Origin: Spirochaetales bacterium
GTDB lineage: Bacteria; Spirochaetota; Spirochaetia; ARS1246
Length of the DNA stretch: 9,382 nucleotides
Assembly: GCA_002688185.1 (NCBI GenBank)
Contig: NZCE01000023.1
Coordinates: 1-9,382 of the forward strand
Reading direction: 5' to 3'
The position numbers and the translations under genes were made by a program. The notes under the pieces were generated by a model that was not told where the DNA came from, searched no databases, and saw only the letters and a program-made list of their open reading frames with translations. Position 1 is the stretch's first letter, and every line of letters starts with the position of its first letter. Positions 1 through 6,930 of this stretch are shown piece after piece.

Positions 1-22
1 AAAACTTAGCTCTCCCGCGACG

Positions 23-937
23 TTACGAGCACGGAGCAGGGGGGAGGTCTCCACTCAGATCGTTGCGGGACGGCCTGAATTGAGGATGAAAATAGTGTCT
101 TTTTTCGTTTGAGCCCGCAAATACTTGATCTATCGATCCAATGCAAACCGTTGTCTCGTCCAACGGGCCGTCTGCCAGCTCTTCGTGCGCGCAAAGCGCG
201 GCGCCGTACGATCCGTATATTTGACAATACTCATCCACCGCGATCTCAATCTCTAAATATTGCTCCAAATGCCTACAAACCGCACTATTCTTGGCCACGC
301 CGCCGGCAAAAATCGCCGGTGCGGGTACGGCCGTGCGATCAAAAAGCACGTCTGCTGCATTCCGGGCCAAACCGTCGCAAATCCCATCGCAAATCTCACC
401 AAGAGCGTAGCCTTCCTGCTGGGCATGAATGATGTCGGTCTTGGCGAACACCGAGCAGCGGGAAGCGATAGTGGGTATCGCGCCATTATTCTCCCTTGCC
501 AGTCGCGCCAGCTCTTTGCTTCCGCTGAGATTCAGCCGCCGTGACTGCTGGTCGAGAAAACTCCCAGTACCGGCCGCGCACGACGTATTCGTTTTCATAC
601 GGCGATATTGACCGTTTTCGTCGAATGAAATGCAACTAAATCGTTCTCCCCCGATAATGATGAGAGATCGGACTTTTGGGTGGACCTTTCTTGCGGTGGC
701 GACCCACGCGACGGTGTCATCATAGTGCCTCACCCGTTTAAGTATTTGCGGAGTGGACAGCGTGGCTGCAATGTTGACGCGGTCAGGCAGCTTATTTTCT
801 TGCAAAAGGCTGCGCAGGCATCTTTCAGGACTTCCGTGGTGCTCTCCGTAGGAAGAATCCACTATCGAGCCGTTCGAGGCCAAGAGTACATAGGAAACCG
901 CCACTGATCCGACGTCGATGCCGAGAATATGGTGCAT
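23..937 (-). CDS. CoA-dehydratase activase-type ATPase (BadF/BadG/BcrA/HgdC family), possibly truncated
   Basis: Iron-sulfur ATPase of the ASKHA fold. Family members use ATP to drive an electron into 2-hydroxyacyl-CoA dehydratases or benzoyl-CoA reductases. Seen: phosphate-1 motif GIDVGS at residues 6-11 (ATG numbering); NTSCAAGTGSF, with Cys120; SRCSVFAKTD, with Cys161; FAGGVAKN near 210; GSYGAAL near 242. The two cysteines, 41 residues apart, match the pair that holds the 4Fe-4S cluster across the HgdC dimer. The phosphate-2 motif, usually DIGGQD, reads IIGGERF. About 50 residues follow the domain, a tail single-domain activases lack. The NTSCAAGTGSFLDQQ wording resembles, from memory, the first domain of the very long activases with a second ATPase domain and DUF2229, so this may be only their front part (see findings). 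The start is ATG at 937; a TTG at 949 would add four residues, and neither has a clear Shine-Dalgarno. It is transcribed away from the moxR operon. The family call is firm; the substrate is unknown. Confidence 0.85.
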   Translation of the reverse strand: MHHILGIDVGSVAVSYVLLASNGSIVDSSYGEHHGSPERCLRSLLQENKLPDRVNIAATLSTPQILKRVRHYDDTVAWVATARKVHPKVRSLIIIGGERFSCISFDENGQYRRMKTNTSCAAGTGSFLDQQSRRLNLSGSKELARLARENNGAIPTIASRCSVFAKTDIIHAQQEGYALGEICDGICDGLARNAADVLFDRTAVPAPAIFAGGVAKNSAVCRHLEQYLEIEIAVDEYCQIYGSYGAALCAHEELADGPLDETTVCIGSIDQVFAGSNEKRHYFHPQFRPSRNDLSGDLPPAPCS

Positions 938-948
938 AATCCATGTCA

Positions 949-977
949 ATAATAGTTGAACGGGAGCGGGGCATCAA
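949..977 (-). promoter_or_regulatory. candidate promoter for the activase gene
   Basis: On the minus strand TTGATG (977-972) is followed after 17 bases by TATTAT (954-949), a fair sigma70-type pair. The -10 ends only 11 bases before the ATG at 937, so transcription would begin about 4 bases upstream of it. This would make the mRNA nearly leaderless, consistent with the absence of a Shine-Dalgarno. It is predicted by eye only. Confidence 0.35.
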
Positions 978-1000
978 GGATTGTTGCACCCGCTGCATTC

Positions 1001-1029
1001 TTGACTTTTCAGCACCTCGCCCCTACCTT
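1001..1029 (+). promoter_or_regulatory. sigma70-type promoter of the moxR operon
   Basis: TTGACT (1001-1006), a 17-base spacer and TACCTT (1024-1029) form a good -35/-10 pair. Transcription would start near 1036, giving a short leader of about 19 bases that contains the ribosome binding site at 1043-1048. It lies back to back with the candidate activase promoter, so the 117 bp between the two genes is the control region for both. No clear operator repeat was seen. Confidence 0.55.
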
Positions 1030-1042
1030 GTTAGGAATATAC

Positions 1043-1048
1043 GGAGAA
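1043..1048 (+). promoter_or_regulatory. ribosome binding site deciding the moxR start
   Basis: GGAGAA lies 6 bases before the ATG at 1055. The longer reading from a TTG at 956 would begin upstream of the predicted promoter, and its extra 33 residues match nothing in MoxR proteins. The ATG is therefore preferred. Confidence 0.7.
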
Positions 1049-1054
1049 GCGGAA

Positions 1055-2044
1055 ATGGAAATCGGCACGGCAGACGCTCTTTCAGAGGTCCAAGAAGGCG
1101 CAAAAAAGATGATCGACAATATCAGATCGGTCATCTACATCGACGCGGTAAAGCTCGAATATATGATTGCAGCCAAAATAGCCGGGGGCCACGTTATGTT
1201 GGCGGATTCACACGGTGTCGGTAAAACTTCTCTTGCGAGAGCATTGGCAAACTCGATCGAATGGCAGGAACGGGACCTTTCCCCGGAAGGAATTGAAGTT
1301 GCGCCCTTCAGCCGAATTCAGTGCACGGTGGATCTATTGCCCCAAGACATCTTGGGATACACGAGAATTGATACTGCGAGCAATCAGCTGATTTTCACAC
1401 GCGGCCCGATATTTGCCCATTTTGTGCTCTGTGATGAGATCAACCTTCTGACACCAAAAACTCAAGGGTCTTTTTTCCAGGCCATGGAGGAACAAACAGT
1501 ATCGATTGAGGGCAACACCTACCATTTAGAGGATCCGTTTTTTATTATTGCCACGATGAATCTGAAGGGCGCTCATCTCTTCCCGCTCCCAGCGCCGCAA
1601 CTCGATCGTTTTATGATTCAGCTCTCCATGGGATACCCGGATGCAACAGATGAGGCGTCAATAGTCAAGCAACACGGACGCGACGACGGATGGGGTGATT
1701 TTAAGGCAGTGGTAAGTTCTGAAGAGATAATTGGATGGCAAAAGCTTGTTGATGAGGTGACGATTCATGAGGAGATTGTCAAATACATCGTAGAATGCGT
1801 ACGGAAAACCCGTCAACATCCGGAGGTACAAACCGGTGGCAGTCCACGCACGGGGGTTAAGGTATCTCGACTGATTCGTGCGCTCGCCCTCGTCCGCGGC
1901 CAAGATTTTGTCAATATTGATATGGTGAAGGAAGTATTTCATGTGGCGGTGTCTCACCGGCTTATTATGCGTGACCCCGATCTATCACCCAACTCGGTGA
2001 TCGACTCGATTCTCGATTCTGTACCGGTGGAACCGCGACGGTGA
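1055..2044 (+). CDS. MoxR-family AAA+ ATPase
   Basis: 329-residue cytoplasmic AAA+ ATPase, normal length for MoxR. Such proteins are thought to remodel or activate VWA-type partners encoded beside them. Seen: Walker A HGVGKTS at 53-59 (Lys57); the family signature FSRIQCTVDLLPQDILG at 85-101; Walker B VLCDEIN at 124-130 (Asp127, Glu128); PKTQGSFFQAMEE around 134-146; sensor 1 ATMN (Asn169); PLPAPQLDRF ending at 186, with the likely arginine finger Arg185; and sensor 2 GGSPR (Arg265) in the C-terminal lid. Departures from the usual consensus: EINLLTPKTQ replaces EINRAPPKTQ, so the Arg after Walker B is lost, and the loop from sensor 1 Asn to PLP is about one residue short with no NPxE motif. 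It is first in a five-gene operon and its TGA overlaps the next gene's GTG (GTGA). Family assignment is very secure; the client is inferred to be the DUF58 protein. Confidence 0.95.
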   Translation: MEIGTADALSEVQEGAKKMIDNIRSVIYIDAVKLEYMIAAKIAGGHVMLADSHGVGKTSLARALANSIEWQERDLSPEGIEVAPFSRIQCTVDLLPQDILGYTRIDTASNQLIFTRGPIFAHFVLCDEINLLTPKTQGSFFQAMEEQTVSIEGNTYHLEDPFFIIATMNLKGAHLFPLPAPQLDRFMIQLSMGYPDATDEASIVKQHGRDDGWGDFKAVVSSEEIIGWQKLVDEVTIHEEIVKYIVECVRKTRQHPEVQTGGSPRTGVKVSRLIRALALVRGQDFVNIDMVKEVFHVAVSHRLIMRDPDLSPNSVIDSILDSVPVEPRR

Positions 2045-3345
2045 AACCGGGTTTTCTCCGGCCGGCATTCAAACGAATAATACGAATCTGGACCTTCTAT
2101 CCATTCTCTTTAGTCGGCTCAGCACTTTTTGGCCTCTCAGTGTACATATTGGGCACTGCTTTTGCCTCAGGAAATCCATATTCGTTCCTCTTGTCCGTCC
2201 TTGTTATTATCATCATCAGCTTTTTTGCTCTATTGGCGAGGATCCAAGCAACGCGAATCGGCCGAGGAAGGATCGAATGGGAATCTTCTACTCCGTTGTT
2301 TGCCCGCCAACATGATGATTCCCATAGGATTATCGCACACGGATCCTCACTTCTTCCCTTTTACCGGCTGCATGTGACGCTGGACGCGAGGCTTATGGCG
2401 GGGCGAAAAGCCAAACTGCGGTACTTCCGAGAAATCTCCAGCCGCGGAGGCGAAATTATTGCTTTGCCGCAAAAATATGCGGCTGCTGGAGTTCTGCACA
2501 CAACCGTTTATCTCCTGGTCCGGGATGTGTTTGGTCTGACTCGCGGCAGACTGCCGATGCGGCTGGCAAGAAGCCATACCGTGCAACCTGCGCTTATCAC
2601 CGACAGGCAAACCCCACGCGTTGATGCACAAAAAGGAGATGAAAATAAAAGCCGGATGAAAGCGTCGGATATAGAGCGATATTTTATGCGTGAATATATT
2701 CCGGGGGATCGGCATAGAGACATAAACTGGAAGGCCTCGAGCAGGTTTTCCGAGCTATTTACGAGAATTTCTCCGGTCACTCAGGAAAAAACCAGGATTA
2801 TCACGGTGCATTTCCGTCCATATTCATCGATGGGGGCGGACTCATTAAGATCGATTTTTTTTCTTGATCAGTGCAAGAGCGTGCTGCTGTATTTCCTCAA
2901 GACAGTTAAGCAAGAACACCGTGAATATCAATTTCTGGTGTATGTTGGCAATGACCCGCGTGAGCTTGAGAGCGAGGATGACATCGAGCAGTTTGCCTCA
3001 GAGGTGGCATCGATTCACTATCGAAACCCCAGGGGCCAAGAGCTCAGGGAGATTGAAGATCTCCATCCGGCCGACACATACGTTTTTACCACGGCCTATG
3101 ATACCGCTTTGCCAGGATTTGCATCGTCTCTGCGCCAAGGAGCGCGTATATACCGGGTAGCAATGCCGGAAAAAAGAAAAAGTGATATAAAGCCGCAGAA
3201 GAGGCAGTTGTTTTCGGGCGAGGTTGATCCCCTTCTCGATGCCCCGTGGCTTCTGAGGCGTGACCCATTGGCAAAAAATCCGTCACTCCTTTCAACAGAT
3301 GGATTGTTAATAGAAGACGACACGCTGGAGGTGAAAATTGTTTAA
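2041..3345 (+). CDS. DUF58-domain membrane protein
   Basis: 434 residues. Two N-terminal hydrophobic segments (about 17-42 and 48-67) anchor it in the cytoplasmic membrane, and the DUF58 signature REYIPGDRHRDINWKAS lies around 217-233. DUF58 proteins have a VWA-like fold and are nearly always encoded next to MoxR; they are regarded as its likely partner. The stretch after the signature, where many relatives carry a DxSxSM metal-binding (MIDAS) motif, here reads RPYSSM at 259-264, so the metal site appears lost. The GTG start at 2041 overlaps the moxR stop by four bases; GGTGG at 2026-2030 is a plausible ribosome site about 10 bases upstream, and coupled translation is likely. The C-terminal 70 residues are charged and not recognised. 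Its biochemical activity is unknown, as for the family. Confidence 0.92.
   Translation: MKPGFLRPAFKRIIRIWTFYPFSLVGSALFGLSVYILGTAFASGNPYSFLLSVLVIIIISFFALLARIQATRIGRGRIEWESSTPLFARQHDDSHRIIAHGSSLLPFYRLHVTLDARLMAGRKAKLRYFREISSRGGEIIALPQKYAAAGVLHTTVYLLVRDVFGLTRGRLPMRLARSHTVQPALITDRQTPRVDAQKGDENKSRMKASDIERYFMREYIPGDRHRDINWKASSRFSELFTRISPVTQEKTRIITVHFRPYSSMGADSLRSIFFLDQCKSVLLYFLKTVKQEHREYQFLVYVGNDPRELESEDDIEQFASEVASIHYRNPRGQELREIEDLHPADTYVFTTAYDTALPGFASSLRQGARIYRVAMPEKRKSDIKPQKRQLFSGEVDPLLDAPWLLRRDPLAKNPSLLSTDGLLIEDDTLEVKIV
3327..3334 (+). promoter_or_regulatory. Shine-Dalgarno for a TTG start
   Basis: GGAGGTGA, inside the end of the DUF58 gene, is well placed for the TTG at 3338 (6 bases after GGAGG). 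The first ATG of the next gene, at 3353, would be 21 bases away, too far. This supports TTG as the true start. Confidence 0.65.
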
Positions 3346-5653
3346 TAAAAAAATGCTCCTCCTTTTCTATTTGCGGTTGCTGATTTACCTGGTTGCCGTG
3401 TTTGTGCCTGTATTCCATCCGGCCGTCGTGGTCTCCTACGACTCGACCATACGATGGCTTTGGTTTCTGCTGGTCCCCGCGCAGATGCATCTGGCATTTT
3501 ATCTCGCCCCGCCACGGTTCAAGGCACGACTTGGAATCGGAGCGTCGGTGGGTGTCATTGTCGTTTCTCTAGCGGTCCTTACAGGCATCAACGGCCCGGT
3601 GTTCTTGTTTGTTGGTATCCAGGCAGCGGCATTTGCAACTACTGCCCTGGTTTTCAGAAGCCGTGGTGTTGCCAGACCATTCGTATTCCTAGAGACAGTT
3701 CTCCTCATCTGGTTGTTTGTCAAGCTGTTGGGTTTTTCAAGAGCCTCGGAAACATTTGCCGAGGCGAGCTCTCTAGTAACTCAGGGCCTTCTTGCCGTAA
3801 GCATAGGTGCGTTACTGCTGCACAGCTTTGTGCTCTATATGGCCGTATACGGCGAGGGCCTTGGTAAGAGGAGCGGGCGGGAACTTGCTCTCTTCGCTAC
3901 TGTCGCCGTAATCATCGGCATTGCTGTCGCACTGTTTATGCCGCCTGATTTTGTCAACCATTCGGTTGCCCTCAATGACCTCAAAAATCCGCCGAATCCG
4001 GATCCGATTCCCCTCGATGAGCGTGGAGACGGATTGGAGGGCGGAAATTTGCAGTCCGACCGCCGCGCCGACCCCAGGGATGATTCGGCGGGAAATACGT
4101 CGGGAGAACAAGAGGGTGAAAATGACTCAGGCGGCGACGAGGAAGGGCAAGAACCGAGGCTCGAGGGTATTCCGGCCGAGCAATGGGACAGCAGGCCGGG
4201 GCAAGGCGATTCTCAGAGCGGCGAGGGCCAGGAAGGAGAGAATCAGGGCGAAGGCGATCAGCAGGGCGAAGGACAAGGTGAAAGCAAGCAATACGCCGTG
4301 ATGGTGGTGGCGAGCAAGCAAGATCCGGTGTATGCAGCTGATGCGTATTTTGGCGCATACGACCCGTACCGCGGGTTCATGTTGTCGCGCGATAATCCAC
4401 TGAACGAGCTGACGTATCTCAGGCTGCTGGAAACGTGGAACAACCCAAACCCTACGGATGACTCGGCCCGGGCGCTTGATGAAACTTTTATCATCTCATC
4501 TGAATCAGCCAGATATATCCCATATGAGCCGCGGGCCGTCCGCCCGACAATTCTCAATAGAGTTTATCATCCGTTTGATTTTTCTTATGCGGCAATATCG
4601 GCATTTACTGAGGCGGGTGAGACAGAATGGCGGCGGGTAATCGGTCTCAATGACGAGGACAGACAGGGACTTTCCGAGTATCTCCAAATCGATCTCCGTG
4701 ATGACGTCGAGGACGAGGTAGTAGCGTATTACAATTCGATAGTAGATGAAAATGCCGGATATTTTGAAAGGCTGGATTCTATTCTCAAAGGATTTTCATC
4801 ATTTCAATATAACATCGGTTTTACCGACGATGTTTCGGTGGATCATATTGTAGATTTCCTCAAGGATACCCGCGATGGTGACTGTACGGAGTTCTCGAAC
4901 TCCACGGCAATTCTCGCCAGGATGGCTGGGATCCCTACACGAGTGGTGACCGGTTATTTGGCATCGAGCGGCTTGCAGACGCCTACCCATACTCGCGGAC
5001 TAATGGCCTTGCAGCAAGTCATCGAGCCGTTGCAGGAATATCCCCTTGATGACCTATTTCTGGTAACTACGGCGCATCGACATTCATGGGTTCAGGTCTA
5101 TATGCCGGGCTACGGGTGGGTAGATGTAGAGACTACCGCGACGGCGATGCCACCCATGGGAGGATTTAATCCCAATGAGATGGATGTGGTTATCCCAATC
5201 ATCGAGCCGGAGGACGTTGTGCTGCGTAATTTCGAGTTTCCGTGGCTCTTGACCCTGCAGACGTTACTCGGTCTTGCGGTTGCCGCTTTTGTCGGGACAT
5301 ACCTTTTTAGGTACGGCAGGCTTCTGTTCCTCAAAAGACTTTCACGGGGAGATTCGGCCAAATCCCTCAAAGCGCTCTATAGCCTTCTTCTCATGCGTCT
5401 CGCATCGGAGGGCTACCCAATTAAGCCTGTTGCTGAGACTTCCTTTGAATATGCAGAATCCCACCCGGAGCTCACAGACTTTGCCGAGCTGTATACGACC
5501 CTCAGGTACCGTGAGCGCTTTGGAGACGGTGAGCGCCGGAAACAGTTTGATAGGCTGCGTGGTGAGTACACCAGCATTTTGAGTCGGAGCAAACGTCAGG
5601 GACTTCAGGGGGTTATCTCTCGAATATTCAGCCTGAGGGATCTCCGGTATTGA
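3338..5653 (+). CDS. TgpA-like membrane transglutaminase-fold protein
   Basis: 771 residues with the TgpA layout: about seven membrane segments (roughly 6-26, 38-57, 64-83, 87-106, 115-132, 147-171, 182-201), a large exposed region, one more membrane segment (about 634-656) and a cytoplasmic DUF4129-like tail to 771. Within the exposed part lies a transglutaminase core: GDCTEFSNSTAILARMAGIP with Cys516, HSWVQVY with His582, and GWVDVETTA. The third triad residue, normally Asp in a DPT motif, aligns with Glu598. The fold supports papain-like chemistry on peptides or proteins, but activity is unproven. Residues about 218-318 form an acidic Gly/Gln/Glu-rich low-complexity linker. The gene starts with TTG at 3338 behind a strong Shine-Dalgarno and overlaps the DUF58 gene by eight bases. 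MoxR-DUF58-transglutaminase clusters are common, and the three products are presumed to act together at the envelope. Confidence 0.92.
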   Translation: MFNKKMLLLFYLRLLIYLVAVFVPVFHPAVVVSYDSTIRWLWFLLVPAQMHLAFYLAPPRFKARLGIGASVGVIVVSLAVLTGINGPVFLFVGIQAAAFATTALVFRSRGVARPFVFLETVLLIWLFVKLLGFSRASETFAEASSLVTQGLLAVSIGALLLHSFVLYMAVYGEGLGKRSGRELALFATVAVIIGIAVALFMPPDFVNHSVALNDLKNPPNPDPIPLDERGDGLEGGNLQSDRRADPRDDSAGNTSGEQEGENDSGGDEEGQEPRLEGIPAEQWDSRPGQGDSQSGEGQEGENQGEGDQQGEGQGESKQYAVMVVASKQDPVYAADAYFGAYDPYRGFMLSRDNPLNELTYLRLLETWNNPNPTDDSARALDETFIISSESARYIPYEPRAVRPTILNRVYHPFDFSYAAISAFTEAGETEWRRVIGLNDEDRQGLSEYLQIDLRDDVEDEVVAYYNSIVDENAGYFERLDSILKGFSSFQYNIGFTDDVSVDHIVDFLKDTRDGDCTEFSNSTAILARMAGIPTRVVTGYLASSGLQTPTHTRGLMALQQVIEPLQEYPLDDLFLVTTAHRHSWVQVYMPGYGWVDVETTATAMPPMGGFNPNEMDVVIPIIEPEDVVLRNFEFPWLLTLQTLLGLAVAAFVGTYLFRYGRLLFLKRLSRGDSAKSLKALYSLLLMRLASEGYPIKPVAETSFEYAESHPELTDFAELYTTLRYRERFGDGERRKQFDRLRGEYTSILSRSKRQGLQGVISRIFSLRDLRY
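4208..4285 (+). repeat. low-complexity Gly/Glu/Gln coding repeat
   Basis: Degenerate short repeats code for alternating Gly, Glu and Gln at residues 291-316 of the transglutaminase-like protein. The clearest unit, CAGGGCGAAGG, occurs at 4244-4254 and 4262-4272, 18 bases (six codons) apart, so changes in copy number would keep the frame. It is the densest part of a longer disordered acidic linker between the membrane block and the extracytoplasmic domain. Confidence 0.6.
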
Positions 5654-6921
5654 TGAATAGAAAATCAACCCGTCGTATAATCCTACTCGGTCTAGCGGCG
5701 ATTGCGCTAATCCCCACGTGCAATAAGCGGGCTGATTGGGTAATGTTTCGCGGAAAGCAGGGACGTGGGTATACATCGACGTCCATTCAGCCGCCCATCG
5801 CGGTAAAATGGAAACTCAGGCTGCGGTATGATAATGAAAATGCCCTCGCTTTTAATCCTCCGGTAATACTAGAAAATACCATCTATTTCGGGTCGGACGA
5901 CGGAAACTTCTACGCCCTCGATATCGAAAGCGGCTACATGAGGTGGGTTTTTAGGACTGATGGGGCGATAAACTCGATTCCCGCCGCAGACGAAGAAAAT
6001 GTCTACTTCGGATCAAACGACGGTTTTTTTTACTGTGTGTCCAGGAAAGACGGAAAACTAGTGTGGTCTTTTGACGCGGGCAAGACTGTGCAGTCATCGA
6101 CGATCCTCTATAAAGACAGTGTAATATTTACCAGTGATATCGGTGCAACGTACTTTTTTTCCCCTCTTGGATTAGAGCAATTCAATATTCCTAATCTGGT
6201 ATGGCTACGCCATACTTTTCAGATGCATGAAGACGTGATGTATTTTGCCCCGGGTCCCCGGAATAATCCACGGACCCTGGGCGCCTACGATATAACGAAC
6301 CAGGGGTACGTGTGGTTGCTGAATACCGCCAATGATGACGCCGTGTGGTATTCTTTCCCAGCGCTCAGAGGAAAACAGCTGTTTTACGGCACAGCCGGAT
6401 ACCCATCCAACAATTTCGACCTCAATTTTTACGCTTTGGACACGAGAACGGGTGCAATTCTTTGGCGATATGAGGACAGCTCACACCTTGGGGTGCACGC
6501 AGATATCCAGCCGCATGAGCATTTTAGAAATAATCTCGAGATACTCGATTATATGGCGCCGTCACTTTGGAAAGATACGGTTATTTTCACCAGCGGTGAT
6601 ACTGCCGTGAGGGCGTTCTCGCAGAAGAGCGGCTCGCTTGAGTGGCAACACACATTTCAGTACCCCACCTCGAGCTCGCCGACGGTGGCCCGCGACCGGG
6701 TATATTTCGGCGTGCATGGTGATAATATCTCCGGCAATCTTCTAGTGTCAGGGACCGGGCTCACAAGCCCAAAGGTCGTGAGTCTAGCCGCAAGAAACGG
6801 CAAGATGCTCTGGCAGCTCGAAATTGAGGGATCTCTCCTGAGCGCACCGGTGATTGCAGGGAAGTGGGTGGTATTCGGCACAGACCAGAACATCTTTTAT
6901 GTGTTAGAAGAGGTGCTTTAG
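5653..6921 (+). CDS. PQQ-like beta-propeller protein, probable lipoprotein
   Basis: 422 residues from the ATG at 5653, which overlaps the previous stop by one base (TGATG); a TTG at 5650 would add one Met. A basic, hydrophobic leader ends in LIPTC (Cys23), an acceptable but weak lipobox, so export and lipid anchoring are likely. The rest is a chain of propeller blades of the PQQ/BamB type, each ending in a pattern like YALDxxxGxxxW: NFYALDIESGYMRW, FYCVSRKDGKLVW, LGAYDITNQGYVW, NFYALDTRTGAILW, VRAFSQKSGSLEW, VVSLAARNGKMLW, with the final NIFYVLEEV strand likely closing the ring. I count seven or possibly eight blades. There is no quinone-binding dehydrogenase domain, so it is more likely a protein-interaction scaffold than an enzyme. 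Its place directly after the transglutaminase gene suggests a partner on the outer face of the membrane (inference). Confidence 0.88.
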   Translation: MNRKSTRRIILLGLAAIALIPTCNKRADWVMFRGKQGRGYTSTSIQPPIAVKWKLRLRYDNENALAFNPPVILENTIYFGSDDGNFYALDIESGYMRWVFRTDGAINSIPAADEENVYFGSNDGFFYCVSRKDGKLVWSFDAGKTVQSSTILYKDSVIFTSDIGATYFFSPLGLEQFNIPNLVWLRHTFQMHEDVMYFAPGPRNNPRTLGAYDITNQGYVWLLNTANDDAVWYSFPALRGKQLFYGTAGYPSNNFDLNFYALDTRTGAILWRYEDSSHLGVHADIQPHEHFRNNLEILDYMAPSLWKDTVIFTSGDTAVRAFSQKSGSLEWQHTFQYPTSSSPTVARDRVYFGVHGDNISGNLLVSGTGLTSPKVVSLAARNGKMLWQLEIEGSLLSAPVIAGKWVVFGTDQNIFYVLEEVL

Positions 6922-6924
6922 GGG
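6920..6924 (+). promoter_or_regulatory. ribosome binding site for a TTG start
   Basis: AGGGG, overlapping the stop of the beta-propeller gene, lies 6 bases before the TTG at 6931. No ATG near that point would give a protein beginning ahead of the conserved PWRIYKDDP motif, so TTG is the best start. Confidence 0.5.
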
Positions 6925-6930
6925 CTTTTA

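Noticed and set aside
956..1054. N-terminal extension of MoxR from a TTG at 956
   Set aside because: It overlaps the predicted promoter, has no ribosome site and encodes nothing seen in MoxR proteins, whereas the ATG at 1055 has GGAGAA at the right distance.
4195..4290. Possible tandem-repeat or CRISPR-like array
   Set aside because: The repeats are short, degenerate and in frame with the coding sequence, with no regular spacers. It is a protein low-complexity tract.
3981..4358. 125-codon Pro/His/Arg-rich frame on the minus strand
   Set aside because: It is the reverse reading of the low-complexity acidic linker of the transglutaminase-like gene; there is no start signal and no known motif.
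5343..5773. 144-codon minus-strand frame spanning the transglutaminase/propeller junction
   Set aside because: It crosses two well-supported plus-strand genes with clear motifs and shows no recognisable domain.
6657..6893. Short minus-strand frame opposite the end of the propeller gene
   Set aside because: It is a shadow of the conserved propeller blades, with no independent evidence.
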